Below are positions 13,701 through 24,552 of a stretch of DNA of 64,000 nucleotides, in pieces. The notes below the pieces were generated by a model. It ran no database searches and was not told the DNA's origin. It worked only from the letters and a program-made list of their open reading frames with translations. This stretch comes from Ceratorhiza oryzae-sativae. Lineage: Eukaryota; Basidiomycota; Agaricomycetes; Cantharellales; Ceratobasidiaceae. Both the position numbers and the translations under genes were made by a program. Each line of letters opens with the position of its first letter. Position 1 is the stretch's first letter. The stretch spans positions 2,976,001 through 3,040,000 of the forward strand of contig JARWMV010000232.1 of assembly GCA_030998015.1 (NCBI GenBank), given 5' to 3'.

Positions 13701-16700
13701 ATGCAGTCCGCCCCGCCCGACGAGTCCGACGTCCAGCCCAAGATCCGCCGCGTCACCAAAGTAGGCTCCCCATATTTCTCTCGTTATTCCGCTATTTATC
13801 GTCCAGGCCTGCGACCTATGCAGGAAGCGCAAGGCCCGCTGCGACGGCGATCCCGCCTCGCCAAAGGGGGTACGCCATCCCGCTCTGAGTCTGTGACCAA
13901 ATTGCCTGATTGACGTCTGCCAGTGTACGCTCTGCGAGAACTCGGGGGTCGCTTGTGTTTTTACACGGTTTGCGAGGGTACGTGCCGTCGCTCGCGATAT
14001 GTTGCCACCAAATTTATTTATTTTCACCAGAAACGAGGGCATGAGAGCAGGTCAGACCAGGTTTCACTGCCTACAACATCCGCCTGACTCGGTTTTATGA
14101 CACCAGCCAAGCACGCCAGCTCGAGACGCGCATCATCGAGCTCGAGAGCATTATCCGCCTCGTACGTGGTCCTGACCTGTCACATACGTAATCACCCGCC
14201 TCAACGCAGTATAGATGGCCCCGGGCATCGATATAGAACAAGAAATTGACGACTCTGCCCACTCGTCCGACAGCGCCGAGTTCCTTCGCCCCTCAGACTC
14301 GGCCTTGCTCCGTCCCTCGGACGCCTTTCGCCGCCCCTCGAGCGACTCGACCGCGGCGTTTTTCAACCCAAACTATGCCAGCGAGCAAGAGACCAAGCCA
14401 GACGTCAGCGCGCTCGCCGGCCTCCAGCCCATTTCCCCAGCAGACGACTATTCCCATCTGGGAGCAGAGTCCTATCCCCGGTCGGGCACAAGCGCCGGTG
14501 CTGCAATGGGAGATCCATACGCCCGTCCTGGCCCCAGCGCGGGTCCCAGCCATATCCAAACCCAATCGCAGACTGCGCCCGCTGCCGGTTCGCCTTATTC
14601 GGTCCTGTCTCCGCCACCGAGTGCTGGCCCCAATACCGCGCCGCCTCGCTCGTTTCGCTCCGAACTGTACGTTGAAATGCAGCTCCGGTGTTGCAATGTT
14701 GTGAGCTGACGGGTGTTTGCTAATGGTCAATAGATCTTATACAGAAGGCTCCGAGATCACTGTGCGTCGCTCCATTGTCGTAGTCGGCCGCCGACATGCT
14801 AACCGCGCGATAGATCGGGCTGGAGATTGCCCAGGCCTGGAAACGAGAGATTCAACCACAAGCCGCACGCCGGAATTCCCGCCAGACAAACCCAGCAGAG
14901 TATCAGGGATCGGTCAGTCGAGTCGCCGTGCCCGCATATACCTCTACTTATGCCCAATCTGGAAATAGTACACCAAACCGTTGAGAGACAAACTGCCAAC
15001 ACGCGTTGCGCCTCAAGACGTAAGCGGTGCTCCACCCCACGTGTACCTGACCGCGTTGACGCATTCACTTACCCTAATAGCTCTGGTTCCCACCCGACGA
15101 TCTGCTGAACTCGCTCATCGATTTATACTTTACGCGATTTAATGTGCTGCTCCCGCTGCTGCATCGCCCAACGTTCGAGGCCCAGGTCGCGCAAAAGTTG
15201 CACTGGCGTGACCCAAGCTTCGCGGCGGTGGTGCTATTGGTGTGCGCCAATGGCTCGAGGTTTAGCAACGACACAAGGGTGATGCCGTTTTATTCGGAAG
15301 ATGTACCCGAAGATGCGAGGGAATTTGATGCCGGAATCTTGTTCTACCGTGAGTCTCGTGTTACGAGATAATAAAGCGGAAATAGGGTACTGACGCGCGT
15401 CTAGGCCAAGTCGATGTATGCTCGGTCGGCGTCTTTCCGGTCGATGTGTTGTTTGAACATCAAATCATAGCGCTAGGCGCGATGTATGTGACAATTGGGA
15501 ATCCGAGTGCGGTCTTGGGTGAGTCGAGTGTGTCGCGAGTGAATTGTTATTCATACAGAATCTAGTGGCAACGGGTGTCAGCCTTCGCCTCGGCATGCAG
15601 CGCGGCGTCCACCGCAACGCATGGCAAGGCGAGGTCAACACCCACCAGAAAGCGTTGAACGATGAGATGTGGAGGCGGGCATTTTGGTTCGTTCCCCCCT
15701 TTCCACTGCCCGTGACTGTATTTGTTCATGGTTGGCCGTAGGTGCTCGTACGTCCTCGACGTCTTGTTCTCGACGTTTTACGGACGGCCGACGTCTGTGT
15801 TGTGTGATCAGTGCGTTGTTATGCACGTAGCGGTGGATGAGGGCTAACGTTATGGAATGGGGATAGGTATGACCTCCCCCCACCGACGCCAATGGAAGGC
15901 GAAGACCCATTGGTCGTGAACGGGTTCAAGCATTTCGTCAAACTGTGCGAAGTACTGACCGATATTACGCGTACGATGGTGAGTGTCTTTTTCGTCTTTG
16001 GTTCTTGTTGGTTTCGAGGTGTTGGGCTTGAGGGTCGGCTCTTGAATCGAACCTTGGGGAACGGAAGGGGGGATGAGCGATCCGGACGGTGGTTTGAAAC
16101 AAAAGGTTGCTGGTTAAATCCCTAGTCTAATCTGCCGCTCGGAGTTGATTCTCGGGTTGAATCACGAGTATATGTACGATTCGAGTAAGAGCCGGCCAGT
16201 TATTCTAGGCCAAGAGCCTATCTGGGTTGGGTAGATTCAAAGGGGATGAATAGGTCGATTCAAGTGACTCGAAATGGCCTGGATCGAGATCAAATATGGA
16301 GGGTGGCGAAATTTCGAACGTAAGCTGACCTAATTGTGTTAATAGTATGCTACCGGGCGCAAGTACGACCCTCGACGCCAGAAGCTAATGTCGATGCCGG
16401 AGAACGAGGGCCGATTGCGGATGTGGTATCAAAACCTGCCGCAGCAACGTAAGTCGAGCGGGTTCAAGTCGATCGAAGTAGGAGTCGCTGATTACTGTCT
16501 ACATCTCCGGCTCCTCTTATATACCTCTCGCTGAATGCGTGCGAACGACCCCTTAAAATATCCGAACCAATGTACTTCCGAACCCCCTGTGTCCCAGTGA
16601 AATGGACCCCCGATTCCGGCTACCACTGTGCAGCGCCCCTGCTCGAAGTAGCAACGTGGCTCAATTCCTAGTGCGTGTCCTATCCGATTGATCGCCTGTG

Positions 16701-17352
16701 GTAGGCCGCGCTGACACTCGCGCCCGTTTCTCCGTCCGCGCCTTCGCTAGCGTAAGTTCTCGTTCCTCGCGCCGACACGTGGGGTTCCGGGTAGGGTTGA
16801 CTGAAATCCTATGTGTAGTATCACTTTTCGCAAATTCTAATCAGGCGGCCATATGCTATGGTCCCAACGATGGACGACGCGACCGGCAAGTCGTTGTTTG
16901 AGGAGAGCCGGGCGATTTGTTTACGCGCTGCCCGAACTAACGCGATGATGCTCGGTCACTATATTTCCGTCAACAACCGGCCGAGTAAGTAGACTCCTTT
17001 ATTCCGCTGGGATGTTCCGGTTTTTGATTTTTTTTAAATCTCGGTGCTCGTGGTAAACAGTGCCGTGGCTTGTGCCGAGCACGCGCGAGACGCTCGTGAT
17101 GCTCGTGATGAACGGGCTTCATTTACACAAGTCGTCGCCACCAGAAGGTCACAGCGATAGAGAGCAAGAGGCGTTGTTGCGGAATTGTGTGGATATCCTG
17201 CAGCTTATGGGTCGGGTAGGTGTGCATGTGGCGGACATGGCGTAAGTTCTCGTTCTGTTTTTGGTAAACGCATACATAAACGCATGGTATTATCTCGCAG
17301 GAACATGCTTCGCGAGCTCGCAACGCCTATCAACCCTTCGCAGTCGCCCTAG
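13701..17352 (+). CDS. Zn2Cys6 transcription factor with Fungal_trans domain
   Basis: This is a nuclear DNA-binding regulator. Exon 1 (13701-13760) ends in a basic stretch (PKIRRVTK). Exons 2-3 encode the zinc binuclear cluster ACDLCRKRKARC then CTLCENSGVAC, spacing CX2CX6CX9CX2CX6C. A short helix (QARQLETRIIELESIIRL) resembles the usual dimerisation coiled coil. A long Ser/Pro-rich linker (14200-14670) leads to the Fungal_trans regulatory domain, recognisable by LLPLLHRPTFEAQV, FAAVVLLVCANGSRFSND and HQIIALGAMYVTIGNPSAV. The last exon ends NMLRELATPINPSQSP. More than ten introns are present; one near 15979-16344 is about 366 nt, far longer than the rest. Targets and inducer are unknown. Exon borders between 16440 and 16860 are the least certain. 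Confidence 0.88.
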
Positions 17353-18282
17353 GGGTGTGTCTCACTGTCATTTCGCGCAAAGGATCACAAAAGAAGAGAC
17401 GATCGATCGGCGACCGGCCGCGTGTTGCGGTCTAGGCGTTTGTGGAGCGTGGGCGAAATGAAGAAATCTGAAGAATTTTGGGTGTGATAGATCAGCGATT
17501 GTATACTCGGGTGAATGGGATTGTATTTTTGATGATGCTATGTTCGTGCGGGACTTTAGCGTGAGCTTTCGGACTGGTGCACCTCGGTGTAGTGCTCCTA
17601 TTCGAGTTGGTGTCGTGAACAATAAGCCGATCATGGCGTGGTTGGGCTGTACGCGAAGAATTTTATCAGATTAATAAGAGTGAGGCTTGCAAGGTGTGTG
17701 TGTGTGGCGCTATGAACGCTTGCGAGATATCTTGATACCACTGTCGGGTGGTCAGGGGTGGTAATGCTCAAGGCCAGGTTTATGTGCCTTGTATGCGTTA
17801 TTTCGTGCGGGGAGCGAGTGGGCTCTGGGTGGCTGGACCCACACTCGGTTTTGTGCCGATATACGAGAACACGCCGGCACTTTTTGGTTGAAATTGCGCA
17901 CGCCACTAGGCCTCGGTGTTGCCCTATACCAGTGCTGATGTCCTTTACTCCGTCATAGCCCTGGTACCCAGGGTGTGTAAGTGTTCCCTACATGTCAACT
18001 CCGACAAGGAGTGGCGGCAGACTGAAGTCCTTTGCCGGCCTAGTGGCTGCGAGAAGAACAGAGGGATGTACCCACTGGGATATCTCTGGAATAGCATGTG
18101 AACTGTCCGGGCGAGTGTTTCATCTTTGCCTCTCGACTCGATTTGGCCGAGGAACATGATCACCAAACAAATGCCTCTTCAGGCGTGTTTGCCAAAGTCA
18201 AGTCGATGGATCATGCCCACGTGATCCACTAATTAAAGTCCTGATTGGTACGCCTTGGCCGTCACCGATCTGAACCCTCATC
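17353..18282. other. Intergenic region, 0.9 kb
   Basis: No supported gene. It holds the 3' flank of the transcription factor gene and the cupin promoter, including CCACGTGA at 18217-18224, about 60 bp before the cupin ATG. Confidence 0.45.
18217..18224. promoter_or_regulatory. CCACGTGA element upstream of cupin gene
   Basis: The CACGTGA core lies about 59 bp upstream of the cupin start codon. It is the same core and similar distance as upstream of the kinesin-5, PPR and Rap1-like genes. Confidence 0.4.
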
Positions 18283-19837
18283 ATGTCCACCGGGCAAGTC
18301 CCAGCGGGACCTTTACTCGATGCTGAGCTTGAAAATACCGAGAACAAGCTTGTGGAATTTATTGATCTCGGTGGCGAAGAAGACAGGATCCCGGAATCTG
18401 TGCACCACGACTCGGCGCCACCGGCCAGTGGTGCTGACCCCAACCTGGATAACGGGAAAGCGACACAGGATCCTTCTGAATCTGGCTTGGTCTCTGAAAC
18501 TAGTGCCTATACCACCGTAGATCCCAAGGATTGTATCGCTCATGCCCCTGACCTGCTGCGACCGATGTCCGGACGCGATTCAGATACGCGCCAGCAGGCG
18601 TGTTTAAGCAAAGCGACTGGTATGAGCGGTCGGATCGGTGTGCATTATCAGATCATCACTCCTGGGTCTAGAACATCGGGTGAGTTGCGTGTATTCGCCT
18701 CCGCGCCGTGTCCTTATTGACCTTAGGTGCGGACAGTACCACATGCTCATTTCGCAGAAGACGAGCTCGTGTTTTGCTTGCAGGGTCGAGGGATTGTATG
18801 GCAGAACGGGTGGACGTATCAGTTTGTCCCAGGGGACGTCGCGGGCTGGAAGGCCGGGACTGGGATCACCCATACGATCATCAATGACACGAAACTCGTC
18901 CCCGGCGAGACTTCAGCCGAGGAAGAAGAGGACCTTATCCTTCTCGTTGTCGGTGAAGACAAACCTGATGAAGACAAGATGTTTTATCCTTTTAATCCTG
19001 AGCTTTACGACGTCCCAGGGTGCGAATGGGAAGGCCCCAAGCAACAAAACCACTGGGGACAACACCCAGGCGTTGCAAGAGCAGAACGTCCAAACGAGGT
19101 CCTGCCAGATATCCAAACCGGCGCGAGGCCGAGTAATATCATCAATTGGCAAGACCAGCTCGCAGAGGTGGGGACCGGGGAGCTGTCTGCCTATGCAACC
19201 TCGTTGTCGCAAGAGACAGGTCTGTCGGGCCGCTTTGGGTGCAATTTGGAAGTCACACCTCCTGGTGCCCGATCCTCTGGTATGTTAGCTCGTCCATCAC
19301 AAGACCCTCGGTTGATTTAGCTTATTCGACAGACCCACATGCTCATAGGTGCGCCTTAATACACGAATGCAAAGCACTCGGTTGAGTTTGTTCGATAGTG
19401 TCGAAGACGAACTCGTTTTCGTGATTCAAGGCGAGGGCCTTGTGTGGCTCGACGGCCAAGTCTTTCCTGTATCGGCTGGAGATGCGGTTGGCTTTAGAGG
19501 AGGGACTGGCCTCGCTCACACATTTATCAATGACTCGAACGCGTCCGGTGACGAGGGAAAGGACCTAGTGACTTGGATTGTAGGCGAGAACCGACGATTA
19601 GAGGACAAAGTGGTGTATCCCCTGCACCCTGAGAAGAAAGCAACGTTTAAACGCTGGTGGGAAGGTGTGTGAAGACATCGTTGCATGACTTTCCCGGTAC
19701 TCATATGATATGTTACATAGATGCACCTAAAAGGAAACTCGGTATGTCTGCAATCCACATTATGGGTCTAGTTTTGAGCATACAGTGCTTTAGGCGACCA
19801 TCCTGGAAGACCAAAAAAGCCGTTCGACCTCAGATAG
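18283..19837 (+). CDS. Tandem-cupin domain protein
   Basis: Six exons (18283-18679, 18737-19279, 19333-19348, 19399-19664, 19721-19741, 19794-19837) keep frame throughout and give 428 aa. Two cupin_2 domains are visible. Each has the metal-binding motif PHAHxxEDELVF and the second-half motif GDVAGWKAGTGITHTIIND (first copy) or GDAVGFRGGTGLAHTFIND (second copy). The His and Glu residues of the usual metal site are present in both copies. The acidic N-terminal ~110 residues have no recognised domain. The second HxH motif is encoded by a 16-nt exon and the C-terminal DAPKRKLG by a 21-nt exon. Such bicupins include dioxygenases, decarboxylases and isomerases; the substrate cannot be predicted. 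There is no signal peptide, so it is probably cytosolic. Confidence 0.88.
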
Positions 19838-20242
19838 ACGTTACTATACATACCGTATTCAAGTTGTTTTGCATTGAATGGAAATTAACCTTGATCGCGA
19901 CATAAACAACCCCAATGTATGGCTGAGGTAATCACATTTCCGGATACCGGAAGCAGATCCTACTGTCAACGTTCCAGTCGAGCCCAAGGCCATCGCTGCC
20001 GTCCCACACGGTGAGAACTTATGTTTCTAGGGTCCCCGGATGATATGAGATGGCACAATATGGTGCCTGCTGCTGTCGAGATGGAGAGATAAAGGCTGGA
20101 GGATATGGAGGGATGGATGGGGTTGGAACGTGTGGATGGATTCAAACCTCTGTTGGTGTGTGTAGCTTGACCAGTGCTAACACCCTAGGCCTTCAACAGA
20201 CCCGCCGACATCCCTCATTTCTAACCCAAAAGTCGGCTCAGC
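19838..20242. promoter_or_regulatory. Upstream region of the eS7 gene
   Basis: About 400 bp separate the cupin stop from the eS7 ATG. A GTGAGA donor-like site at about 20010 and a CCCTAG acceptor-like site at about 20187 could bound a 5'UTR intron, common in fungal ribosomal protein genes. This is an inference without transcript support. Confidence 0.35.
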
Positions 20243-21085
20243 ATGTCTCTGAACAACAAGATCTACCGTACGGCCAATGCGCCGACCACCCCTCCTGATG
20301 AGACCGAGACTGCGGTCGCTCAGGCACTCATCGACCTTGAAAACAATGTGCCGGATTTGAAGGCTGAGCTGCGTGTGCTCCAGGTGAGTGACTTGATCTG
20401 CAATAGGCATGAACGAACGCTGCTGGGTTGCGCATTTAATGTGGTCAATCGAAATTTGTTCAGATGCTGATATCGTATTGTTTAGATTTCTGCAGCCAAG
20501 GAGGTTGATGTCAAGGGTGGCAAAAAGGCCGTCGTCATCTTTGTGCCTGTTCCTCAGCTAAAGGCTTTCCACAAGGTCCAGTCTCGGTGAGTATTGTAGA
20601 TAGTGTTACAACGAGTTACTAACCAGATTGCAGGCTGACACGTGAACTTGAGAAGAAGTTTGCCGATCGTCATGTTGTGTTCATTGCTCAGCGCCGTATG
20701 CTGAGGAAGCCCACTAGGACCTCCCGTGTCAAGCAAAAGCGCCCGCGTATGTGTTAGACAGTAGCGCTGTGTAATCGATCTCAACGCCTCTCCAGGTTCT
20801 CGCACTTTGACCTCTGTCCACGAGAAGATCCTCGAGGACCTCGTCTTCCCGACCGAGATCGTCGGAAAGCGAACTCGAGTTGCAGTAGATGGCAGCAAGC
20901 AGCTCAAAGTGTACGCTTGTTGGATTAAATTATCCTCATATGATTGTCTAACGAAATGACACAGTTTCCTCGACTCAAAAGACCAAAACTCGCTCGAGTA
21001 CAAGCTCGACTCGTTTTCGTCCATCTACCGCCGGCTCACTGGCAAGGATGTTGTGTTCGAGTTCCCGACTGTTCCAACCGAGTGA
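20243..21085 (+). CDS. RPS7: 40S ribosomal protein eS7
   Basis: Five exons (20243-20383, 20486-20586, 20634-20746, 20796-20910, 20965-21085) give a 196-aa protein, close to the family's usual 190-195. Diagnostic stretches are [79 protein letters not shown] and [16 protein letters not shown]. The protein belongs to the small ribosomal subunit body and takes part in 18S rRNA processing. All splice junctions are canonical GT-AG and no frame disruption is present, and codon use favours C- and G-ending codons as expected for a highly expressed gene. Confidence 0.97.
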
Positions 21086-21230
21086 TGGGGTTGAGTCTTG
21101 TATGTTGCTGTTACTCATTTGAGGTTCCAATGCATATGTGTTACACTTGTATCCCTTGGTATCCCTCATGAAGATATGTATGATTTTCGTTGCTCAAGAA
21201 AGCTTGACATGAATTAGCAAGTCTGTACTT

Positions 21231-22906
21231 TTATAGTGCTTCGGATAGCATGGGGAAAGGATCGCCCGGAGGACCTTGACGAACTGGCTGCATGTGCATG
21301 ACTTGAACATCATGCTCGCCAACTCTGTGGATTTGCCAATGCCTTCGAAGTTCGGGTTGAGAGCAATCGTGAACTATTCGGAGCTTCGGCAGCTGCAATG
21401 CTAGCTCGTGAACCCACTCGCTGACGGTGCTTTTTCCCGCCGCCCGTAAGATCATGTCGACGTATATCGTCAGCTCTTCTAGATTTGGTGCGTGATTGAG
21501 TACCCCAATTAGTTCTTCCTGGATCCCTTTTGTTAGTTAAAAAAAACCATTCGAGATCCACGGGTTCGTACCAAGTCAGAGGCCACCGACCAAACCGACA
21601 ACTTCTTCAAGGAAGGTGAAAGCGACAGTATTTTGCTCAAATCCTCGCCCTTCAGCTCTTCCGATTCAATGACAAACGACAGCGATAAAAGGCAAGGCAT
21701 TTCAACCAAATTATTCGCAAAGTCAGCGATCTCGTCATTTTGTGGGATCCTGTCAAGCAGAGATAAGCTTTCAAGCTCTGCAGCGAGACTCGAACGAGCG
21801 AGCGCTTGACATATAAACGCTGGTCCCTCGAAATGACGTAGAGATGGAAAGAGTTGAACGAGTTGTTCAGGATTCTTGATTTGCCAAGAGTGTTCGCGAG
21901 CCCATGCTATAGAGACCGTGTGTAATTTGCGGTGCCGCCGGAGGAATGCATAATACGAGTTCGTATCTTGCTCTTCAAAGAATGACCGCCACTCTGGCTC
22001 AGCCGTGCCGAGTATCCGGAGGGTCCGGAGGCCTGCAAAAGTCATGTCTTCGAGATTGGAGCATAAATGTTCGGGGGACCATTTGAGACGGGAGATTGTG
22101 ACGTCCTCCAAGTCTAGCTCAAGGGACTCGAGGTTCGGCGATTCTTTAATCATGGTGATGAGGGCCTGTGGAAGTTTAGAGTAATCTTCTGGACCAGCAT
22201 CTGGAAGAATGGATGAGTGGTGAAGGGGAGGAAAGAGGCATCAATGTGCACCTAAGCATCTGGAGCGAAGAGTGATGTTTGTTTTGTTTCGAAAGCTGAA
22301 TAGCTTGTTCAAGTACCAATTAAGATTCCTACGAAATAGCCTTAAAAGGTAATTTGTCGGCTTACAGAGTCTAAATACTCCTCTAAGAGTCGAACCAAAC
22401 ACTAAGTTCAGATACCGAAATACCGAAATACCGAAACACATGACATACCATCCTCAAAGTCGAAGCTCTCCGAATCAATGCGCAACGAGACTGAACGTAG
22501 TGCTGGGCAAGACCGTTGAAACACCTTGAATACATAAGGATCCTCAGGAAGCCATGAACATTCCCAATACAAATGACTTAGACTCTAGTTTACTGATTGC
22601 GTATTGAAAACGTGCTACAGTCTCCGAGCAATTGCTTGAGTTTTGGTATCTGTCGTCGAACACGAGGTGACGCAAGTTTATTCCAATCCTCAAACGAGTG
22701 GCTTCGTTTTCTGCAAAAAGCCTGGCTGATACCTGTTCTATATGGCAAGCGAGAGATAAATAGACTGTCCGATACAAGCTAGGAAACGCAAGTGCTTGTA
22801 TTTGGCGAGACGTTAACGAGGCCGAACACAAATCCCGTAGTGAAAGCTGAGACAAGCAGATTGACATGATCTCAGGTGAAAGTGCTGGAAAAGTTGTTAC
22901 CCACAT
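21231..22906 (-). CDS. F-box/LRR-like protein, probable frameshift
   Basis: The N-terminus matches an F-box: FPALSPEIMSICLSQLSLRD followed by LCSASLTSRQIQALAFPSLY. F-box proteins bind Skp1 and present substrates to SCF ubiquitin ligases. Leucine-rich segments follow (MIKESPNLESLELDLEDVTI, LSLSPSLKKLSVWS, NHAPNLEELTIYVDM), typical of the large basidiomycete F-box families. Exons run 22906 to about 22450, then about 22203 to 21585, then a last exon to the TAA at 21231. The intron at about 22204-22449 holds three copies of an 8-bp repeat. Between 22575 and 22590 the frame must shift by one base to continue into YWECSWLPEDPYVFKVFQ, which clearly belongs to the same protein. Substrate unknown. Confidence 0.78.
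22412..22435. repeat. 8-bp tandem repeat, three copies
   Basis: The unit ATACCGAA is repeated three times without change inside the second intron of the F-box gene. It is a simple microsatellite-scale repeat with no evident function. Confidence 0.6.
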
Positions 22907-24552
22907 CGAGTTTGGGTTGGGGTATCAAGGTTAACTTTACGAGAAGGCATGTTGAGGTTAAGCTCCGCACCAATTGGGGTCAAATACACCCAAGCAAACT
23001 ACTCTAAAAAATAAGCGCCGCCTGGACAAACAAACCCCGCTCCTGTATGCGCATAACCATCGAGAGCCGCTCGAGAGTGGCTCGTTCGAAGACATTATAT
23101 ATTAATTATTTTAGTATTTTATGGTTTCTAACTCTATGACAAGTTGACCTATCTCCTACTACATCAAAATCTCAGTTTGCTTTGATGTTAATTCTGAGAA
23201 GGAGCATCACCAGACACGGACTCAATGATCTGTGTCCTAGTTGCCCTAAAGCGAGCTTATTATCATGGACCATAAATAAAATAACCCCCCAGCGAACCAG
23301 CCATCCATTTCCCATTGGTTGGGGGTATGGTGTCCTTCCTTTGATGGTGTCTCCCACTGTGAGATATGAGCCTACATTCACACATGGCACGGTGGGGGCT
23401 ATGCCTATCTTATCTATCCTCGATAATTGTAGAAACTCTCATTCACCCTCGCCCACCTTGAACCCAGACCCCCGTCCACCATGTATACAAGATCCTGCTC
23501 TCTGATCCATGTACCCCGGCTCGTTCTCGAGCACATGAGCACTTGGCAAATCATTTCTCCTATGACCTGATATAGCCGAATCACCTCTTGCTCAACAACG
23601 CTCGGTTCTCCGAAGCTTACATCGACCGTCCCAAGAGAACCACTTAAAGGAGATTTCAGATACAAAAAGCGCTATATATTTCTATACCGCGTAGGATTCA
23701 TATAATAGAATGCACAGATATTCTATCGTGCTCAAAATACATGCTCACAATAGTTGAGAATGATCATTCGTGGCTTACTTGGTTAGATTGTAGATGCCTT
23801 TCTGTCCACGGGTACAAAGGGTTTCCCAGTGGCTACATAATGATATGAGTGGCGTTTAAATACCTATTTTAATACTCCGCAAATGAATTGCATGTGGGGA
23901 CGATAGTCGGCGAGTCATGGTGAACAGGCGGTGGTCTGTGATGTCTCATCACGCGGATCTACCATCACGGGCTATAAATCCTTTTACACCCCGTGCATTC
24001 GCTACTCTTAGCGAGGGTGACTACAGGCTATTTTCTTCTGATTTATCAATCGCTCGATGATCCATCTCATCGCGTTTTGTCTCCTAAAATGGATGGTAAT
24101 TCTTGTCTGCTCCAATACATAAGTTTAAGTGAATGAACCATGGCTCCTGACAACGTCGATGGCTTTCTCCAATCTCCTCTATGTTCAGTCGGAATCATTT
24201 ATTCATCTCTGCCCACGCTTGATGACATTTCGGCACAGGCATACATAGCCTTGGCCTGCGCGGCTCGCTTCTACCGCCTCGCTACCAGGATCCGTACAAT
24301 GAGTCACACCAATCTTCTGATTGTTTAGGTGCGGTGAAAGGGCCATATAGAAGGGCGCTAGGACGAACTAAAGTGGCAGCTGCACTACAGTGAAGATTCT
24401 GGTCTTAAACTCAGTTCGATCTGCATGCGGAAAGTGCAGTGGGTTGTGGATTCCTGTCGAACAATGCCGAATCAGACCTGCTGCCCTCGATGTATAAAGA
24501 CAGCCAGCTTGGTGAACCAACTCCCCATCTCACTCTGTTTTCATCGCTTATC
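22907..24552. other. Gene-free stretch, 1.6 kb, AT-rich in part
   Basis: I see no domain-bearing frame. A 62-codon frame at 24140-24328 starts with an ATG but matches nothing I know. The segment at 23090-23170 and 23680-23900 is AT-rich. It includes promoter sequence for the F-box gene on its left and perhaps lost 5' sequence of the DUF4139 pseudogene on its right. Confidence 0.4.

Noticed and set aside
22241..22441. 66-codon minus-strand frame between F-box exons
   Set aside because: It lies inside the intron that joins FDFEDD to AGPEDYSKLP; the coding joins on both sides show it is removed.
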